A stretch of DNA of 47,590 bases from positions 1 through 47,590 of the forward strand of contig CAMQVJ010000014.1 of NCBI GenBank assembly GCA_947038175.1, in the 5' to 3' direction. The notes under the pieces were generated by a model. That model was not told the origin of the DNA. It was given only the letters and a program-made list of their open reading frames with translations, and did not search any database. Origin of the DNA: an uncultured Desulfovibrio sp. Its GTDB lineage: Bacteria > Desulfobacterota > Desulfovibrionia > Desulfovibrionales > Desulfovibrionaceae. The translations under genes were made by a program, and so were the position numbers. This document shows, piece after piece, positions 24,479 through 33,445 of the stretch (position 1 is the stretch's first letter; each line of letters opens with the position of its first letter).

Positions 24479-25987
24479 TTATATGGTATCATTCGTTTTA
24501 GATACACTATTTATATGGATTTTTTTAGCGATAGTATCAACAGAACCATCTTTAAAATTGAGGCGTAATTTATCGTCAATTTGTATATCATGGGTAGAAC
24601 GTAGAATATTTTTCTTCCCATCTTTTGACGTTGTTTCCACAAGCACATACCCCTTTTCAAGGGGAGCTAGTGGGCTATGTAATTCTAATTGTAAAGCTAT
24701 GTTATCAATGAGTTGCTTGTAATCGGAATAGCTTGCTTTATGTTGGCGCATAAGGTTTTTATTGAGCTCATTCCATGTTTGTGTTTTCTTTTCTACGATG
24801 TTAACTATGTTGCGTGATAAATCTTTTTGTAAATTATTTATTTTTGTTTGTTCATGGAGAAGATGAGGGCGTACACTTTTTAATGATTGTGCGAGATTCC
24901 TCATACGCATATCTTCAAAATAATAATTTCTTAGAATAGAATTTTGCAGACGAGTAAATAAATTTTTTGTTTGTTCCGTTTGAGTTCTGAGTTGATTTTG
25001 AGGGGAAAGTAATAATAAATTTTTCGTAATATGGTTCAGTTTTGTGTCATGATTATGAAATAAACTGAGTAAAACATCTGATAAAGTACATTCTATATCA
25101 TCAATTTGTTGAGCAAATACAGAGTGCTCTTTCCATAATATTTGGGCGGCGTGGCTTGGAGTTGCGACACTTAAATCAGCTACATAGTCGGCAATGCTGT
25201 GGTCTGGTTCATGCCCTATGCCAGTGATAACAGGGATTTTACAAGCGTATATTGCCCGTGCGAGGGCTTCATCATTGAAAGCCCATAAATCTTGGATAGA
25301 ACCGCCACCACGTATAAGAACAATCACGTCAGCTTTTTCTTTCTTTTCTCCATGTGTAAAATAATCATTTTGGGCTTGTGATAATGCATTAACAAGCATT
25401 TGAGACGCACCTTCACCTTGAACGAGCGAAGGATAAAGATGAATGCAAGACGTTAGACCTCGATTTTTACTAATTCGTAAGAAGTCTTTAATGACAGCGC
25501 CACTAGGAGCAGTTATGAGTGCGATATTTTTGATTTTTTTTGGTAGGGATTTTTTATGGGTCGACTCAAATAAACCTTCATAGGCGAGTTTCTTTTTTAG
25601 CGCTTCAAAAGCGGCGTAGAGTTGCCCCGTGCCTGTTTCTTGTGTGAGCTCCACAATGAGCTGGTATTGACCACGTGGGGCGTAAATACTGAGGCGACCA
25701 GCACAAATGATTTCTTGCCCGTCTCGTAATGTGGGGGCGAGGCTTTTACGTGGCCCGTCTTCCCAAACTTCACCTGTCATAGGGTCAAAGGCTTGTGCTT
25801 TTTGGTTTTGGCGAAACCATACACAATTGAGTAAATCATCACCGTCTTTTAAAGAAAAATAGATATGTCCAGAAGACGGGCGAGCGCAATTAGTGATTTC
25901 ACCTTTTACCCATACAAAAGGAAATTTCGTATCTAAAACTTGTCGTAGTTTTTGATTTAATTGTTTAACACTAAGAATATTATCCAT
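24479..25987 (-). CDS. xseA: Exodeoxyribonuclease VII large subunit
   Basis: XseA forms the catalytic subunit of exonuclease VII, which degrades single-stranded DNA. The N-terminal OB fold reads FVWVKGEITNCARPSSGHIYFSLKD. The core has ALITAPSGAVIKDFLRI, VIVLIRGGGSIQDLWAFNDEALARAI and PVITGIGHEPDHSIADYVADLSVATPSHAA. It is followed by a long coiled-coil region (about 285-435) and a C-terminal GYVLVE strand. The ATG at 25987 is preferred over an upstream TTG at 26011 because homology starts at ILSVKQLN. The small subunit xseB is not in the window. Confidence 0.94.
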   Translation of the reverse strand: MDNILSVKQLNQKLRQVLDTKFPFVWVKGEITNCARPSSGHIYFSLKDGDDLLNCVWFRQNQKAQAFDPMTGEVWEDGPRKSLAPTLRDGQEIICAGRLSIYAPRGQYQLIVELTQETGTGQLYAAFEALKKKLAYEGLFESTHKKSLPKKIKNIALITAPSGAVIKDFLRISKNRGLTSCIHLYPSLVQGEGASQMLVNALSQAQNDYFTHGEKKEKADVIVLIRGGGSIQDLWAFNDEALARAIYACKIPVITGIGHEPDHSIADYVADLSVATPSHAAQILWKEHSVFAQQIDDIECTLSDVLLSLFHNHDTKLNHITKNLLLLSPQNQLRTQTEQTKNLFTRLQNSILRNYYFEDMRMRNLAQSLKSVRPHLLHEQTKINNLQKDLSRNIVNIVEKKTQTWNELNKNLMRQHKASYSDYKQLIDNIALQLELHSPLAPLEKGYVLVETTSKDGKKNILRSTHDIQIDDKLRLNFKDGSVDTIAKKIHINSVSKTNDTI

Positions 25988-26016
25988 AATAGGGATCTCT
26001 ATACAATTCAAAAATT

Positions 26017-26763
26017 TTATTTCTTATCAACAACATAGGATAAAAGTTCTTTTTTGAGTGCTACATTTCCCGCAACAATCTTACGCATTTCTTTCCAGAG
26101 AAGCATATTTTTATCCATAAGATTTTCAATGTTTTCAGCTTTATCGATGGGCATATGTGAAAAACTTGTTGCGTACTCATCGGTGCTTGGAGCTTGAAAT
26201 ACATAGTCATGCGGTGAAAACTCAATATTATCCGTTACTTTTTGGCAAATGAGGAAGGCATCACGCATATTATTGCTATACCATTCCATGTTTTGCGCAG
26301 ATGGTGCGCAGTTCACACTTGCGTGTATGGGCTTCATATTAACCCACCTTGCCAGTGCAATCATTCCATCGGTATAAAATCGATAACAATCAACAGGATA
26401 GCGATGTTCTTCTGCTATATTAGGGACAACAATGCACATGTAGCCTCCTACCTTGAGAACTCTTGCCATTTCCTTCATTGTGAGCCAAAAAAATTCAGCG
26501 TGTTCAAAGGTTTGACCTGTAATAACAATGTCAAAATTTTCCTTTGGTAGCTCGTCCCATGCGTATGGATTTTTGGGTACAAAGTCCACATTTTTTCCTT
26601 TTACCATATCGAGTCCGATATACTGAAAATTCTGAAAAAAATGTTTGTAAGATCCATTCACATCAAGACTGCCAATGTCTAAAATTTTCCCACTCGTTAT
26701 GCCTTGTTCGGCTAGGAAAGTGTTTGCAAAATATTCCATGCGTAGGAGGGTACTTGCGTGCAT
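26017..26763 (-). CDS. Class I SAM-dependent methyltransferase
   Basis: The 248-residue protein has SAM motif I ILDIGSLDVNGSYK, motif II YIGLDMVKGKNVDFV, and motif IV FDIVITGQTFEHAEFFWLTMKEMARVLKVGGYMCIVVPN. This marks it as a type 11 methyltransferase. AAAGGA is well placed before the start. The substrate cannot be predicted; relatives of this shape often modify sugars or small molecules in cell-surface clusters, but the neighbours are xseA and ppiB, which give no hint. Confidence 0.85.
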   Translation of the reverse strand: MHASTLLRMEYFANTFLAEQGITSGKILDIGSLDVNGSYKHFFQNFQYIGLDMVKGKNVDFVPKNPYAWDELPKENFDIVITGQTFEHAEFFWLTMKEMARVLKVGGYMCIVVPNIAEEHRYPVDCYRFYTDGMIALARWVNMKPIHASVNCAPSAQNMEWYSNNMRDAFLICQKVTDNIEFSPHDYVFQAPSTDEYATSFSHMPIDKAENIENLMDKNMLLWKEMRKIVAGNVALKKELLSYVVDKK

Positions 26764-26827
26764 AAAAATCCTTTATATTGTAGCTAATACTGCGGAATTA
26801 TTTAAAAAGGAATGATTCAAGACAAGA

Positions 26828-27334
26828 TTATTCAAAACGACTAACACCAGTGATAACAACCATGTCTATGGGGAGATCGTCGTGATCACCTTGGGCTTTT
26901 GTTTTGAGTTTTTGGATTTTATCAACGATGTCCATGCCGTCGATAACTTCACCAAATACGCAATATCCAAATTCATCGTCTGCTTCACTTTGGTGATCAA
27001 GGTCTTCATTATCAACGGTGTTGATATAAAACTGTGCAGATGCGGAATGGGGTTCACTTGTGCGAGCCATGGCAAGAGTTCCACGCAAATTTTTCAAGCC
27101 GTTAGTGGCTTCGTTTTTTATGGAATCTTTTGTTGGGCTTTCTTCCATACGCACAGTAAAACCGCCACCTTGAATCATAAAATCTTTGATAACGCGGTGA
27201 AAAATAGTATTTGTATAGAATTTATCATCAACATATTGTAAGAAATTTTGGGTGCTTAGAGGTGCTTTTTCTTGAAAAAGTTCAAGAAGAATATCGCCAG
27301 AAGATGTTTCCATTAGGATTACGGGATTACTCAT
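26828..27334 (-). CDS. Cyclophilin-type peptidyl-prolyl isomerase
   Basis: The 168-residue cyclophilin has no signal peptide, so it acts in the cytoplasm, like PpiB. IFHRVIKDFMIQGGGF carries the catalytic arginine, and the active-site segments MARTSEPHSASAQFYIN and FGYCVFGEVIDGMDIVDKI follow. The usual tryptophan position in the cyclosporin pocket is replaced (NEDLDHQS region), typical of bacterial forms. AAGGA precedes the start. It is read in the same direction as the methyltransferase, 64 bases apart. Confidence 0.93.
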   Translation of the reverse strand: MSNPVILMETSSGDILLELFQEKAPLSTQNFLQYVDDKFYTNTIFHRVIKDFMIQGGGFTVRMEESPTKDSIKNEATNGLKNLRGTLAMARTSEPHSASAQFYINTVDNEDLDHQSEADDEFGYCVFGEVIDGMDIVDKIQKLKTKAQGDHDDLPIDMVVITGVSRFE

Positions 27335-27449
27335 AAAAAATGTCCTTAAATATTTAAAATTTTATTTTCTGTATTGTGTCGAAAAGTGGAAGAAAAAGCA
27401 AGTCTTGAATACTTACAATAATAAGCCTATATTCTTTTGAGGAGTTTTC

Positions 27450-28640
27450 ATGAAAAGTTTTAAATCAGCAGAGATAAAGAAAATGCTTCCACTTATTTTT
27501 CAATGGTTTACTGATAATCAAAGAAAGTTACCTTGGCGTGTGGACTATATGCCGTATGAAGTTTGGATTTCTGAAATGATGCTTCAGCAAACACAAATGG
27601 AAAGGGGAGTGGAATATTATTTACGTTGGATGCAGCGTTTTTCATCGGTGCAAGATGTGGCGAATGCTTCCGAAAGCGATATTTTACAGGCTTGGGAAGG
27701 GCTTGGTTATTATAGTAGGGCGAGAAATTTACACGCAGCGGCTCGGATAATTTGTGAGAAACATTCTGGAGAAATTCCTTGTGATGCTGATGCTTTACTT
27801 GCGCTTCCTGGTATAGGTGATTATACGGTGGCAGCTATTATGGGAATCTCTTTTCAAAAAGATTTTGCCACTATTGATGCGAATGTGGAGCGTGTTTTTT
27901 CTCGTTTATGTAATATGGAAACGAATAAATTAAAAGTGATTGTGACGGAAGAAGTTTGTAAAATTTTACCGAAGGGAAAAGCTCGAATATTTAATCAGGC
28001 ATGGATGGAATTTGGAGCGCTGATCTGTAAAAAAGTTCCTCAGTGTGAAAAATGCCCGATTTCTTCTTTTTGTGAAAGTTATGAACTTGGGGTGCAGAAT
28101 CTGCGCCCAATACCAAAAAAGAAAGCAGAAATTGTTCCTGTGTTTGCAGGGTTTGCACTTATTGAACATGTAGAGCATGGGTATTTACTGCGTCAACGTC
28201 CTCAAAAAGGGCTTTGGGCTGGGCTTTGGGAGTTTATTGGGCTTGATAATATTATGATTGATGGTGAACAAAAAAGCACACCACTCAATCAAATGATTAT
28301 ACGCAAGGCACTTTTAGGGGAATTAGAACTTCTTTTTAATATAGATATTGAAAACACAAAAACTAAAAGCATGGAAACTAGCTCCATGGAAACTGAAAGC
28401 ATGAATAAACAAAAAAATCCAAAAGGTTCTCTATATTTAAATACCATGACTGATTTTCCTCAAAAAGCTTTCGCGCAAATAAAACATTCGTATACTAATC
28501 ATCGTTTGCAAGCTTTATTTTATAGATGGCATATTAATTTTGACTTAGTGCTTGGAGAGGATTATAAATGGGTGACGGATTTGGATTCGGTTGCGATGCC
28601 TTCCCACCATAGAAAGGCGGCGGAAAGCTGTAGAAAATAA
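27450..28640 (+). CDS. mutY: A/G-specific adenine DNA glycosylase
   Basis: MutY removes adenine opposite 8-oxoguanine. LPWR at 27-30, VWISEMMLQQTQMERGVEYYLRW with the catalytic glutamate, LPGIGDYTVAAI (helix-hairpin-helix), DANVERV with the catalytic aspartate, and the four-cysteine iron-sulfur loop (CKKVPQCEKCPISSFC) are all present. The C-terminal NUDIX-like domain reads GYLLRQRPQKGLWAGLWEF. Inside this domain an insert (SMETSSMETESMNKQKN) is encoded by a 15-base tandem repeat at 28368-28412. At 396 residues it is slightly longer than usual. GAGGAG lies 6 bases before the ATG. Confidence 0.95.
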   Translation: MKSFKSAEIKKMLPLIFQWFTDNQRKLPWRVDYMPYEVWISEMMLQQTQMERGVEYYLRWMQRFSSVQDVANASESDILQAWEGLGYYSRARNLHAAARIICEKHSGEIPCDADALLALPGIGDYTVAAIMGISFQKDFATIDANVERVFSRLCNMETNKLKVIVTEEVCKILPKGKARIFNQAWMEFGALICKKVPQCEKCPISSFCESYELGVQNLRPIPKKKAEIVPVFAGFALIEHVEHGYLLRQRPQKGLWAGLWEFIGLDNIMIDGEQKSTPLNQMIIRKALLGELELLFNIDIENTKTKSMETSSMETESMNKQKNPKGSLYLNTMTDFPQKAFAQIKHSYTNHRLQALFYRWHINFDLVLGEDYKWVTDLDSVAMPSHHRKAAESCRK

Positions 28641-28700
28641 CAAAAAAGTGATATAAATCTCAACGTAATAAATAAGCCTCATAAAACATAAACCCTATAT

Positions 28701-28728
28701 GTGGGGTTTGGGGAGTTCAACTCCCCAA
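28701..28728 (+). repeat. Intergenic hairpin element, short relic C
   Basis: GTGGGGTTTGGGG leads into the stem TTGGGGAGTT-C-AACTCCCCAA (10 base pairs, 28708-28728), then an A-rich tract. It matches the end of copies A and B with the middle missing. It lies between mutY and icd. Confidence 0.7.
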
Positions 28729-28791
28729 GAAAAAAAAAGAAATAAAAAACAAAAAAATATAACAAAACTAATTTTTTTTTAGGAGAATATA

Positions 28792-29952
28792 GTGGAAAGA
28801 AAGGTGTATTGGATTGAGGGTGATGGAATTGGGCCAGAGATTTGGTCAGTGGCAAAACCTGTGATTGATGCGACTTTGCGAAAGGCTTATCATGATGAGC
28901 ATTCTATTGAATGGCATGAGCTTTTGGCTGGGGATAAGGCAGTTGCACAGACGGGTGTGCCTTTGCCTGATGCTACTATTGAGGCTCTTTCTCTTGCTGA
29001 TGTTGCGATTAAGGGGCCTTTGGGAACGCCTGTTGGCGGTGGTATGCGTAGCCTTAATGTTGCGATTCGCCAGAAGTTTGATTTGTATGCTTGCATTCGT
29101 CCGATAGTGTGGTTTCGTGGTGTCATTTCACCTATGCGTAAGCCTGAGAATGTTGATATGATTATTTTCCGTGAGAATACGGAAGACGTGTATGCAGGGA
29201 TTGAATTTAAGGCAGAATCTGCGGAAGCTGTGAAGCTTATTAATTTCATGAATAATGAGCTTGGAACGACAATTACTGAAAATTGCGCAATTGGGATTAA
29301 ACCCATGACGGAATTTGGGTCTAAGCGATTGGTAAGGGCAGCTATTGAGCACGCCATAAAGCATACATTACCAAGTGTTACTCTTGTTCATAAGGGTAAT
29401 ATTATGAAATTTACTGAGGGTGCTTTTCTGGCTTGGGGTTATGAAGTTGCGCAAGAATTTGGTGATGCTGTTGTTACGGAAAAAGAGGTTAAGAAAGGCG
29501 CATCGAGTGTTGGTAAAGTTATTATAAAAGATAGAATTGCAGACGCTATGTTTCAAGAAGCCTTGCTTCACCCTAAGGATTATAGCGTTATTGCGACACC
29601 TAATTTGAATGGTGACTATTTATCTGATGCCCTTGCGGCGCAGGTTGGTGGACTTGGTATTGCTCCTGGGGTGAATATGTCGGATCGTTTTGCTTTTTTT
29701 GAAGCGACTCATGGCACAGCGCCTCTTGCAGCGGGAAAAGATATTGCAAACCCTTGTAGCTTATTGCTTTCTGCTGCAATGATGCTTGATTATATGGAAT
29801 TTCCAAAGGCAGGGACAGCACTTCGTGATGCCATTATTTCTTTGATTAATAAGAAAACAGTGACCCCTGATTTAGCGGCTGAAATGGAGAATGCAACGAG
29901 TGTTTCTTGCTCTGAATTTGGGCGATTACTGATAAAAGAACTTGCCTCATAA
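28792..29952 (+). CDS. icd: Isocitrate dehydrogenase
   Basis: Icd oxidises isocitrate to 2-oxoglutarate, here most likely for glutamate synthesis. IEGDGIGPEIW, the substrate loop GMRSLNVAIRQKFDLYACIRPI, MIIFRENTEDVYAGIE, KPMTEFGSKRLVRAA, ATPNLNGDYLSDALAAQVGGLGIAPG and ATHGTAPLAAGKDIANPCSL are family motifs. At 386 residues it is shorter than E. coli Icd, as in other Deltaproteobacteria-type enzymes. NAD versus NADP use is not decided. The start is GTG with AGGAGA 5 bases upstream. Confidence 0.93.
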   Translation: MERKVYWIEGDGIGPEIWSVAKPVIDATLRKAYHDEHSIEWHELLAGDKAVAQTGVPLPDATIEALSLADVAIKGPLGTPVGGGMRSLNVAIRQKFDLYACIRPIVWFRGVISPMRKPENVDMIIFRENTEDVYAGIEFKAESAEAVKLINFMNNELGTTITENCAIGIKPMTEFGSKRLVRAAIEHAIKHTLPSVTLVHKGNIMKFTEGAFLAWGYEVAQEFGDAVVTEKEVKKGASSVGKVIIKDRIADAMFQEALLHPKDYSVIATPNLNGDYLSDALAAQVGGLGIAPGVNMSDRFAFFEATHGTAPLAAGKDIANPCSLLLSAAMMLDYMEFPKAGTALRDAIISLINKKTVTPDLAAEMENATSVSCSEFGRLLIKELAS

Positions 29953-30007
29953 ACAGACCTGTTTAAGGCTTTGAAATAATGACACGTGATACCCATAGAA
30001 GGATATT

Positions 30008-31018
30008 ATGTTAGAAAAATCATGGAAAAAAACAAAGGGTAAAGATATTCAATGTACGCTTTGTTCGCAGTTTTGTGAGCTTAGCGCCGTGGGTAATAGC
30101 CTTGGGAAATGTGGTGTTCGTAAAAATGAAGATGGCTTCCTTGTCAGCTTGATAGAGAATAAAATAGTGTCGTATAATGTGGACCCTATCGAGAAAAAAC
30201 CTCTCTATCATTTTTTACCAAACACCCCTATTTTTTCTGTTGGGAGTATGGGCTGTAATTTTGACTGCGCATGGTGCCAAAATTCCTCCACTGCTCACCC
30301 TCAAAATCAAGAGGAAGCCAAACAAGGTAGCGTGGTTGATGCTAACACAATCATAAATACAAGTATTCAAAATCATTGCAAAAGTATAGCATTCACTTAT
30401 AATGAACCTACTATATTTTTTGACCTTATGCTTGAATGCGCAGTAGAAGCAAAAGAAAAAGATATCAAATCTGTCATAGTGAGCAACGGTTATCAAAGTC
30501 CGCAGACGTTAAAGACGCTTCTTCCCTTTATTGACGCCGCAAATATTGATTTAAAAAGCTTTGACAATAAGACGTATCAAAAATATTGCGGTGCAAATTT
30601 GAAGCCCGTATTACAAAATATAAAAGAAATCGCAAAAAGTAATACGTGGCTTGAAATCACCACACTGCTGATTCCAAGTATCAATGATAATAAAAACGAA
30701 CTGAAGCAATTAGCTCATTTTATTGCGAACGAAGTGGGCACGCATGTGCCATGGCATGTGAGCGCATTTTATCCTAGTAGAAATATGATGCATCTACCAC
30801 CCACAAGCAAAGAATCCCTCCAAGAAGCCTATGAAATAGGAAAAACGGCTGGCTTAGAGTATGTGTATGTAGGTAATATTCAAAATAAAAATGAAACACA
30901 ATGTCCACATTGCCGACATATTCTTGTAACAAGAAATGGCTATCATACAAAAATTCAGGACGGCTTTGAAGGGACTTGTCCAAATTGTGAAACGAAAATT
31001 CCTGGAGTTTGGGTTTAG
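30008..31018 (+). CDS. amrS: AmmeMemoRadiSam-type radical SAM enzyme
   Basis: The 336-residue protein is the radical SAM member of the AmmeMemoRadiSam set. The N-terminal cysteine segment CTLCSQFCELSAVGNSLGKCGVR and SVGSMGCNFDCAWCQN with CxxxCxxC at 83-90 bind iron-sulfur. FTYNEPTIFFD, VSNGY and NIDLKSFDNKTYQKYCGANL are PflA-like segments. A C-terminal zinc-type pair CPHC...CPNC closes it. AAGGA is well placed. The usual Memo and AMMECR1 partners are not within this window, so its substrate is open. Confidence 0.9.
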   Translation: MLEKSWKKTKGKDIQCTLCSQFCELSAVGNSLGKCGVRKNEDGFLVSLIENKIVSYNVDPIEKKPLYHFLPNTPIFSVGSMGCNFDCAWCQNSSTAHPQNQEEAKQGSVVDANTIINTSIQNHCKSIAFTYNEPTIFFDLMLECAVEAKEKDIKSVIVSNGYQSPQTLKTLLPFIDAANIDLKSFDNKTYQKYCGANLKPVLQNIKEIAKSNTWLEITTLLIPSINDNKNELKQLAHFIANEVGTHVPWHVSAFYPSRNMMHLPPTSKESLQEAYEIGKTAGLEYVYVGNIQNKNETQCPHCRHILVTRNGYHTKIQDGFEGTCPNCETKIPGVWV

Positions 31019-31028
31019 TTTTTTATTT

Positions 31029-31598
31029 TTAGTTATTTCCACTATATAAATAACAATTTGTCATGTGGTCATTCACCATTCCAGTCGCTTGCATAAAAGC
31101 ATAAACTGTGGTCGAACCTAAGAATTTAAATCCTATTTTCTTTAGGTCTTTGCTTAGTTTATCAGAAATCTCTGTCGTTGCTGGTAGTTCAGCTAGGGTA
31201 GCGTAGTGTCCCATAATTGGTGTGTTATCAACGTATTTCCATAGGAATGTATCAAAGCTACCGTGGTTCTTTTGTATTTCTAAAAATAGTTTTGCATTAT
31301 TGATTGCGGCAAGAATTTTTCCTCTGTGCCGAATTATTTTTTCATTCACTACCAGCTCTTCTATTTTTTTATCATCATACATTGCAACTTTATGAGGATT
31401 AAATTTATCAAATGCAGTTCTAAAATCTTCTCTCTTTTTCAATATAGTTACCCACATTAGTCCAGCTTGAAAAGATTCTAAGAGTAGCATTTCAAAGAGT
31501 TTATTATCATCATGGATAGGTTTACCCCATTCTTCATCATGGTATTTTATGTATAGTTCAGAGGCATCAAGCCATGCACATCGTGTTTTATTTTCCAT
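31029..31598 (-). CDS. tag: DNA-3-methyladenine glycosylase I
   Basis: Tag excises 3-methyladenine. The 189-residue protein begins RCAWLDASELYIKYHDEEWGKP, the family opening with zinc-binding Cys and His. It continues with DDNKLFEMLLLESFQAGLMWVTILKKREDFRTAF and ends GSTTVYAFMQATGMVNDHMTNCYLY, supplying the remaining His and Cys ligands. GGAG lies 6 bases before the ATG. It is convergent with amrS, only 10 bases apart, with a T-rich spacer. Confidence 0.95.
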   Translation of the reverse strand: MENKTRCAWLDASELYIKYHDEEWGKPIHDDNKLFEMLLLESFQAGLMWVTILKKREDFRTAFDKFNPHKVAMYDDKKIEELVVNEKIIRHRGKILAAINNAKLFLEIQKNHGSFDTFLWKYVDNTPIMGHYATLAELPATTEISDKLSKDLKKIGFKFLGSTTVYAFMQATGMVNDHMTNCYLYSGNN

Positions 31599-32053
31599 GT
31601 TTTCTCCGCTATTATCAACGCTTATTATTCTAAATGATTAGAATAACCCTTACCTTCTATTATGAATTAATATTTTCCAAAATACAAGTTTAATATGAGT
31701 ATTACATATTTCCAACTCACGTCATTCCAATTTGAGGGGAAAAACCATGTTTTTGCACTCTATTTACGTGAATTTCTGAAGAACTAACGAAAATGACGAT
31801 GTCACCCCTTGGATAGGAAACTCCCCCCTTTTTCTTTAAAGACATTTCAACAATTCAGGTTTTTAACCTATTGATATGAAAAGTTTTGTGGGGGAGAGCT
31901 CGAGAGGGGAGAACTTTTTCAAAAGTTCCCACTCTCGAAAAAATTACTAAATTAGAATGACGTATTATTTCCAAAGTTTGACCTTTTATAAGGCTATACA
32001 ATTTTTAGAATTTATGAGAATATTGCGTTAAACAAGGAAAATGAGAGGGTATT
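31599..32053. other. Intergenic region carrying repeat element copy E
   Basis: The 455-base gap between the divergent tag and smr-like genes has no credible gene. It contains copy E (31719-31963). To its right, before GAGAGGG at 32042, lies AT-rich promoter-like sequence for the smr-like gene. Confidence 0.6.
31719..31963 (+). repeat. MITE-like intergenic element with terminal inverted repeats, copy E
   Basis: The ends are ACGTCATTCCAATTT (31719-31733) and AAATTAGAATGACGT (31949-31963), complementary at 14 of 15 positions. Inside, GTGGGGGAGAGCTCGAGAGG leads into an imperfect 17-base hairpin (CGAGAG...CTCTCG, 31901-31937) followed by six A, parallel to copies A and B. TATTTCCAA occurs on both flanks (31707-31715 and 31966-31974), a possible 9-base target duplication set 2-3 bases off the ends. 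No coding capacity. Confidence 0.7.
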
Positions 32054-33328
32054 ATGGGAAAAGATGAACAAAACGAGACAAATAATCCATTTGCGCAATT
32101 AACACTGAGCAAATTTCCCAATAAGAACAATACGGATGAAAAATTATCCAGTGAAAAGTTTAATCAAGAAAAATATAAAAAAATTATTAATCCACAGAAA
32201 AAAAATGCTCTTTCTTCTGTAAAAGCTTCTGTGCTTGTTGCTTCTGCCGATAACGAAGATAGTTTGTTTTTTGCTAATATGAGCAATGTGCAAAAATTAT
32301 CCCATGCTCCAAAAGAAGGGAAAAAACATAAAAGTATAAAAACAAAACAGAATTGTGTCGTTCAGAATCAAGAGCTAAAAAAGAGCCCACTCTCCGATGA
32401 GGAAGAATTTTCACAAGCTTTTTCTGGAGCAGCAAACACGATAGGGTTTAATAGTACACAAAGGATAAAAGAAACTGAGCTCAAAACGACACAGAATTTA
32501 CCTAAAGAACTTAATTTTGTGACGGAACGAAAAATTGAGAAAGCCCTCACGATTAAAGGCGATATGAATGTAGAAACTCCTTTTGATGTTCCTGCTGTAT
32601 TTGCTCAATCCCCTTCTTCTCAAAAATCACAGTATGATGCGAGTATGGCTGAAAAAATGCCTGCGTATGTCGCTGATTTTAAGACAAATCATAAACAAGA
32701 AGTGGCTGATTTGAATCAGAATGCAAATAATAATGAAAATAGCCATGTTGATGAATTAAATCTTTTTTTCTCTGCTGTGTCTGATGTAAAAACATTACAC
32801 GGCAAAGGGCGTGATATTATTCCAGAGCCGATAAGTACGCCTCCTGCTCTTGCGCCTATTGTCAGTCCATTGCAAGGTTTTATGGATGAAAAACTTGAGT
32901 TTGCGATGCATGCCAATGATGATTACATTGAAGCTCATGTGCTTGGGCTTGATCTTATGACTGTGGGTAAATTGCAAGCTCGTCAAAATCACCCTGAAGC
33001 ACATATTGATTTGCATGGCCTTCATAGTGAACAAGCCTATGATAACCTTATTGCTTTTTTTAGAAATGCCTATCATAGAGGTTTGCGAACCCTCTTGGTT
33101 GTGACAGGGAAAGGTAATAATTCCATTAATGGTACACCTGTTTTACGAACGAAAGCACAAGAATGGTTTACACAAGATCCCTTTAGACGAGTGATTTTAG
33201 CATTTTGCTCTGCTAAAATTGAAGATGGTGGTTCTGGTGCGCTTTATGTACTGATTAGAAAACAAAAAAAAGATTATGGAACTATACAGTGGGATATTAA
33301 ACCGACGGACCCTGATTTCTTTTTATAG
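32054..33328 (+). CDS. Smr (MutS2-type) domain protein with disordered N-terminus
   Basis: The 424-residue protein ends in a Smr domain (about 318-410): HIDLHGLHSEQAYDNLIAFF, TLLVVTGKGNNSINGTPVLRT and GALYVLIRK, with the DLHG and TGKG motifs of Smr endonuclease-type folds. Stand-alone Smr proteins bind or cut branched DNA or act on stalled ribosomes. The first 240 residues are hydrophilic, Lys/Ser/Asn-rich and probably disordered, with no domain I recognise. There is no signal peptide. GAGAGGG precedes the start. A specific role cannot be given. Confidence 0.85.
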   Translation: MGKDEQNETNNPFAQLTLSKFPNKNNTDEKLSSEKFNQEKYKKIINPQKKNALSSVKASVLVASADNEDSLFFANMSNVQKLSHAPKEGKKHKSIKTKQNCVVQNQELKKSPLSDEEEFSQAFSGAANTIGFNSTQRIKETELKTTQNLPKELNFVTERKIEKALTIKGDMNVETPFDVPAVFAQSPSSQKSQYDASMAEKMPAYVADFKTNHKQEVADLNQNANNNENSHVDELNLFFSAVSDVKTLHGKGRDIIPEPISTPPALAPIVSPLQGFMDEKLEFAMHANDDYIEAHVLGLDLMTVGKLQARQNHPEAHIDLHGLHSEQAYDNLIAFFRNAYHRGLRTLLVVTGKGNNSINGTPVLRTKAQEWFTQDPFRRVILAFCSAKIEDGGSGALYVLIRKQKKDYGTIQWDIKPTDPDFFL

Positions 33329-33445
33329 TTTTATTTTATAATTTCCTGTTTACTTTACTTGAAGAAGTTCTCTTAAAATGTTATTAAAATTGTGAAGAAT
33401 TAATATGTCACTTAAATATTTATAAAGGTTTTTAAAGGTATTATC

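Noticed and set aside
29951-29966. AAACAG-AC-CTGTTT after icd as a terminator
   Set aside because: The two-base loop is too small for a stable RNA hairpin of this form and no T-run follows.
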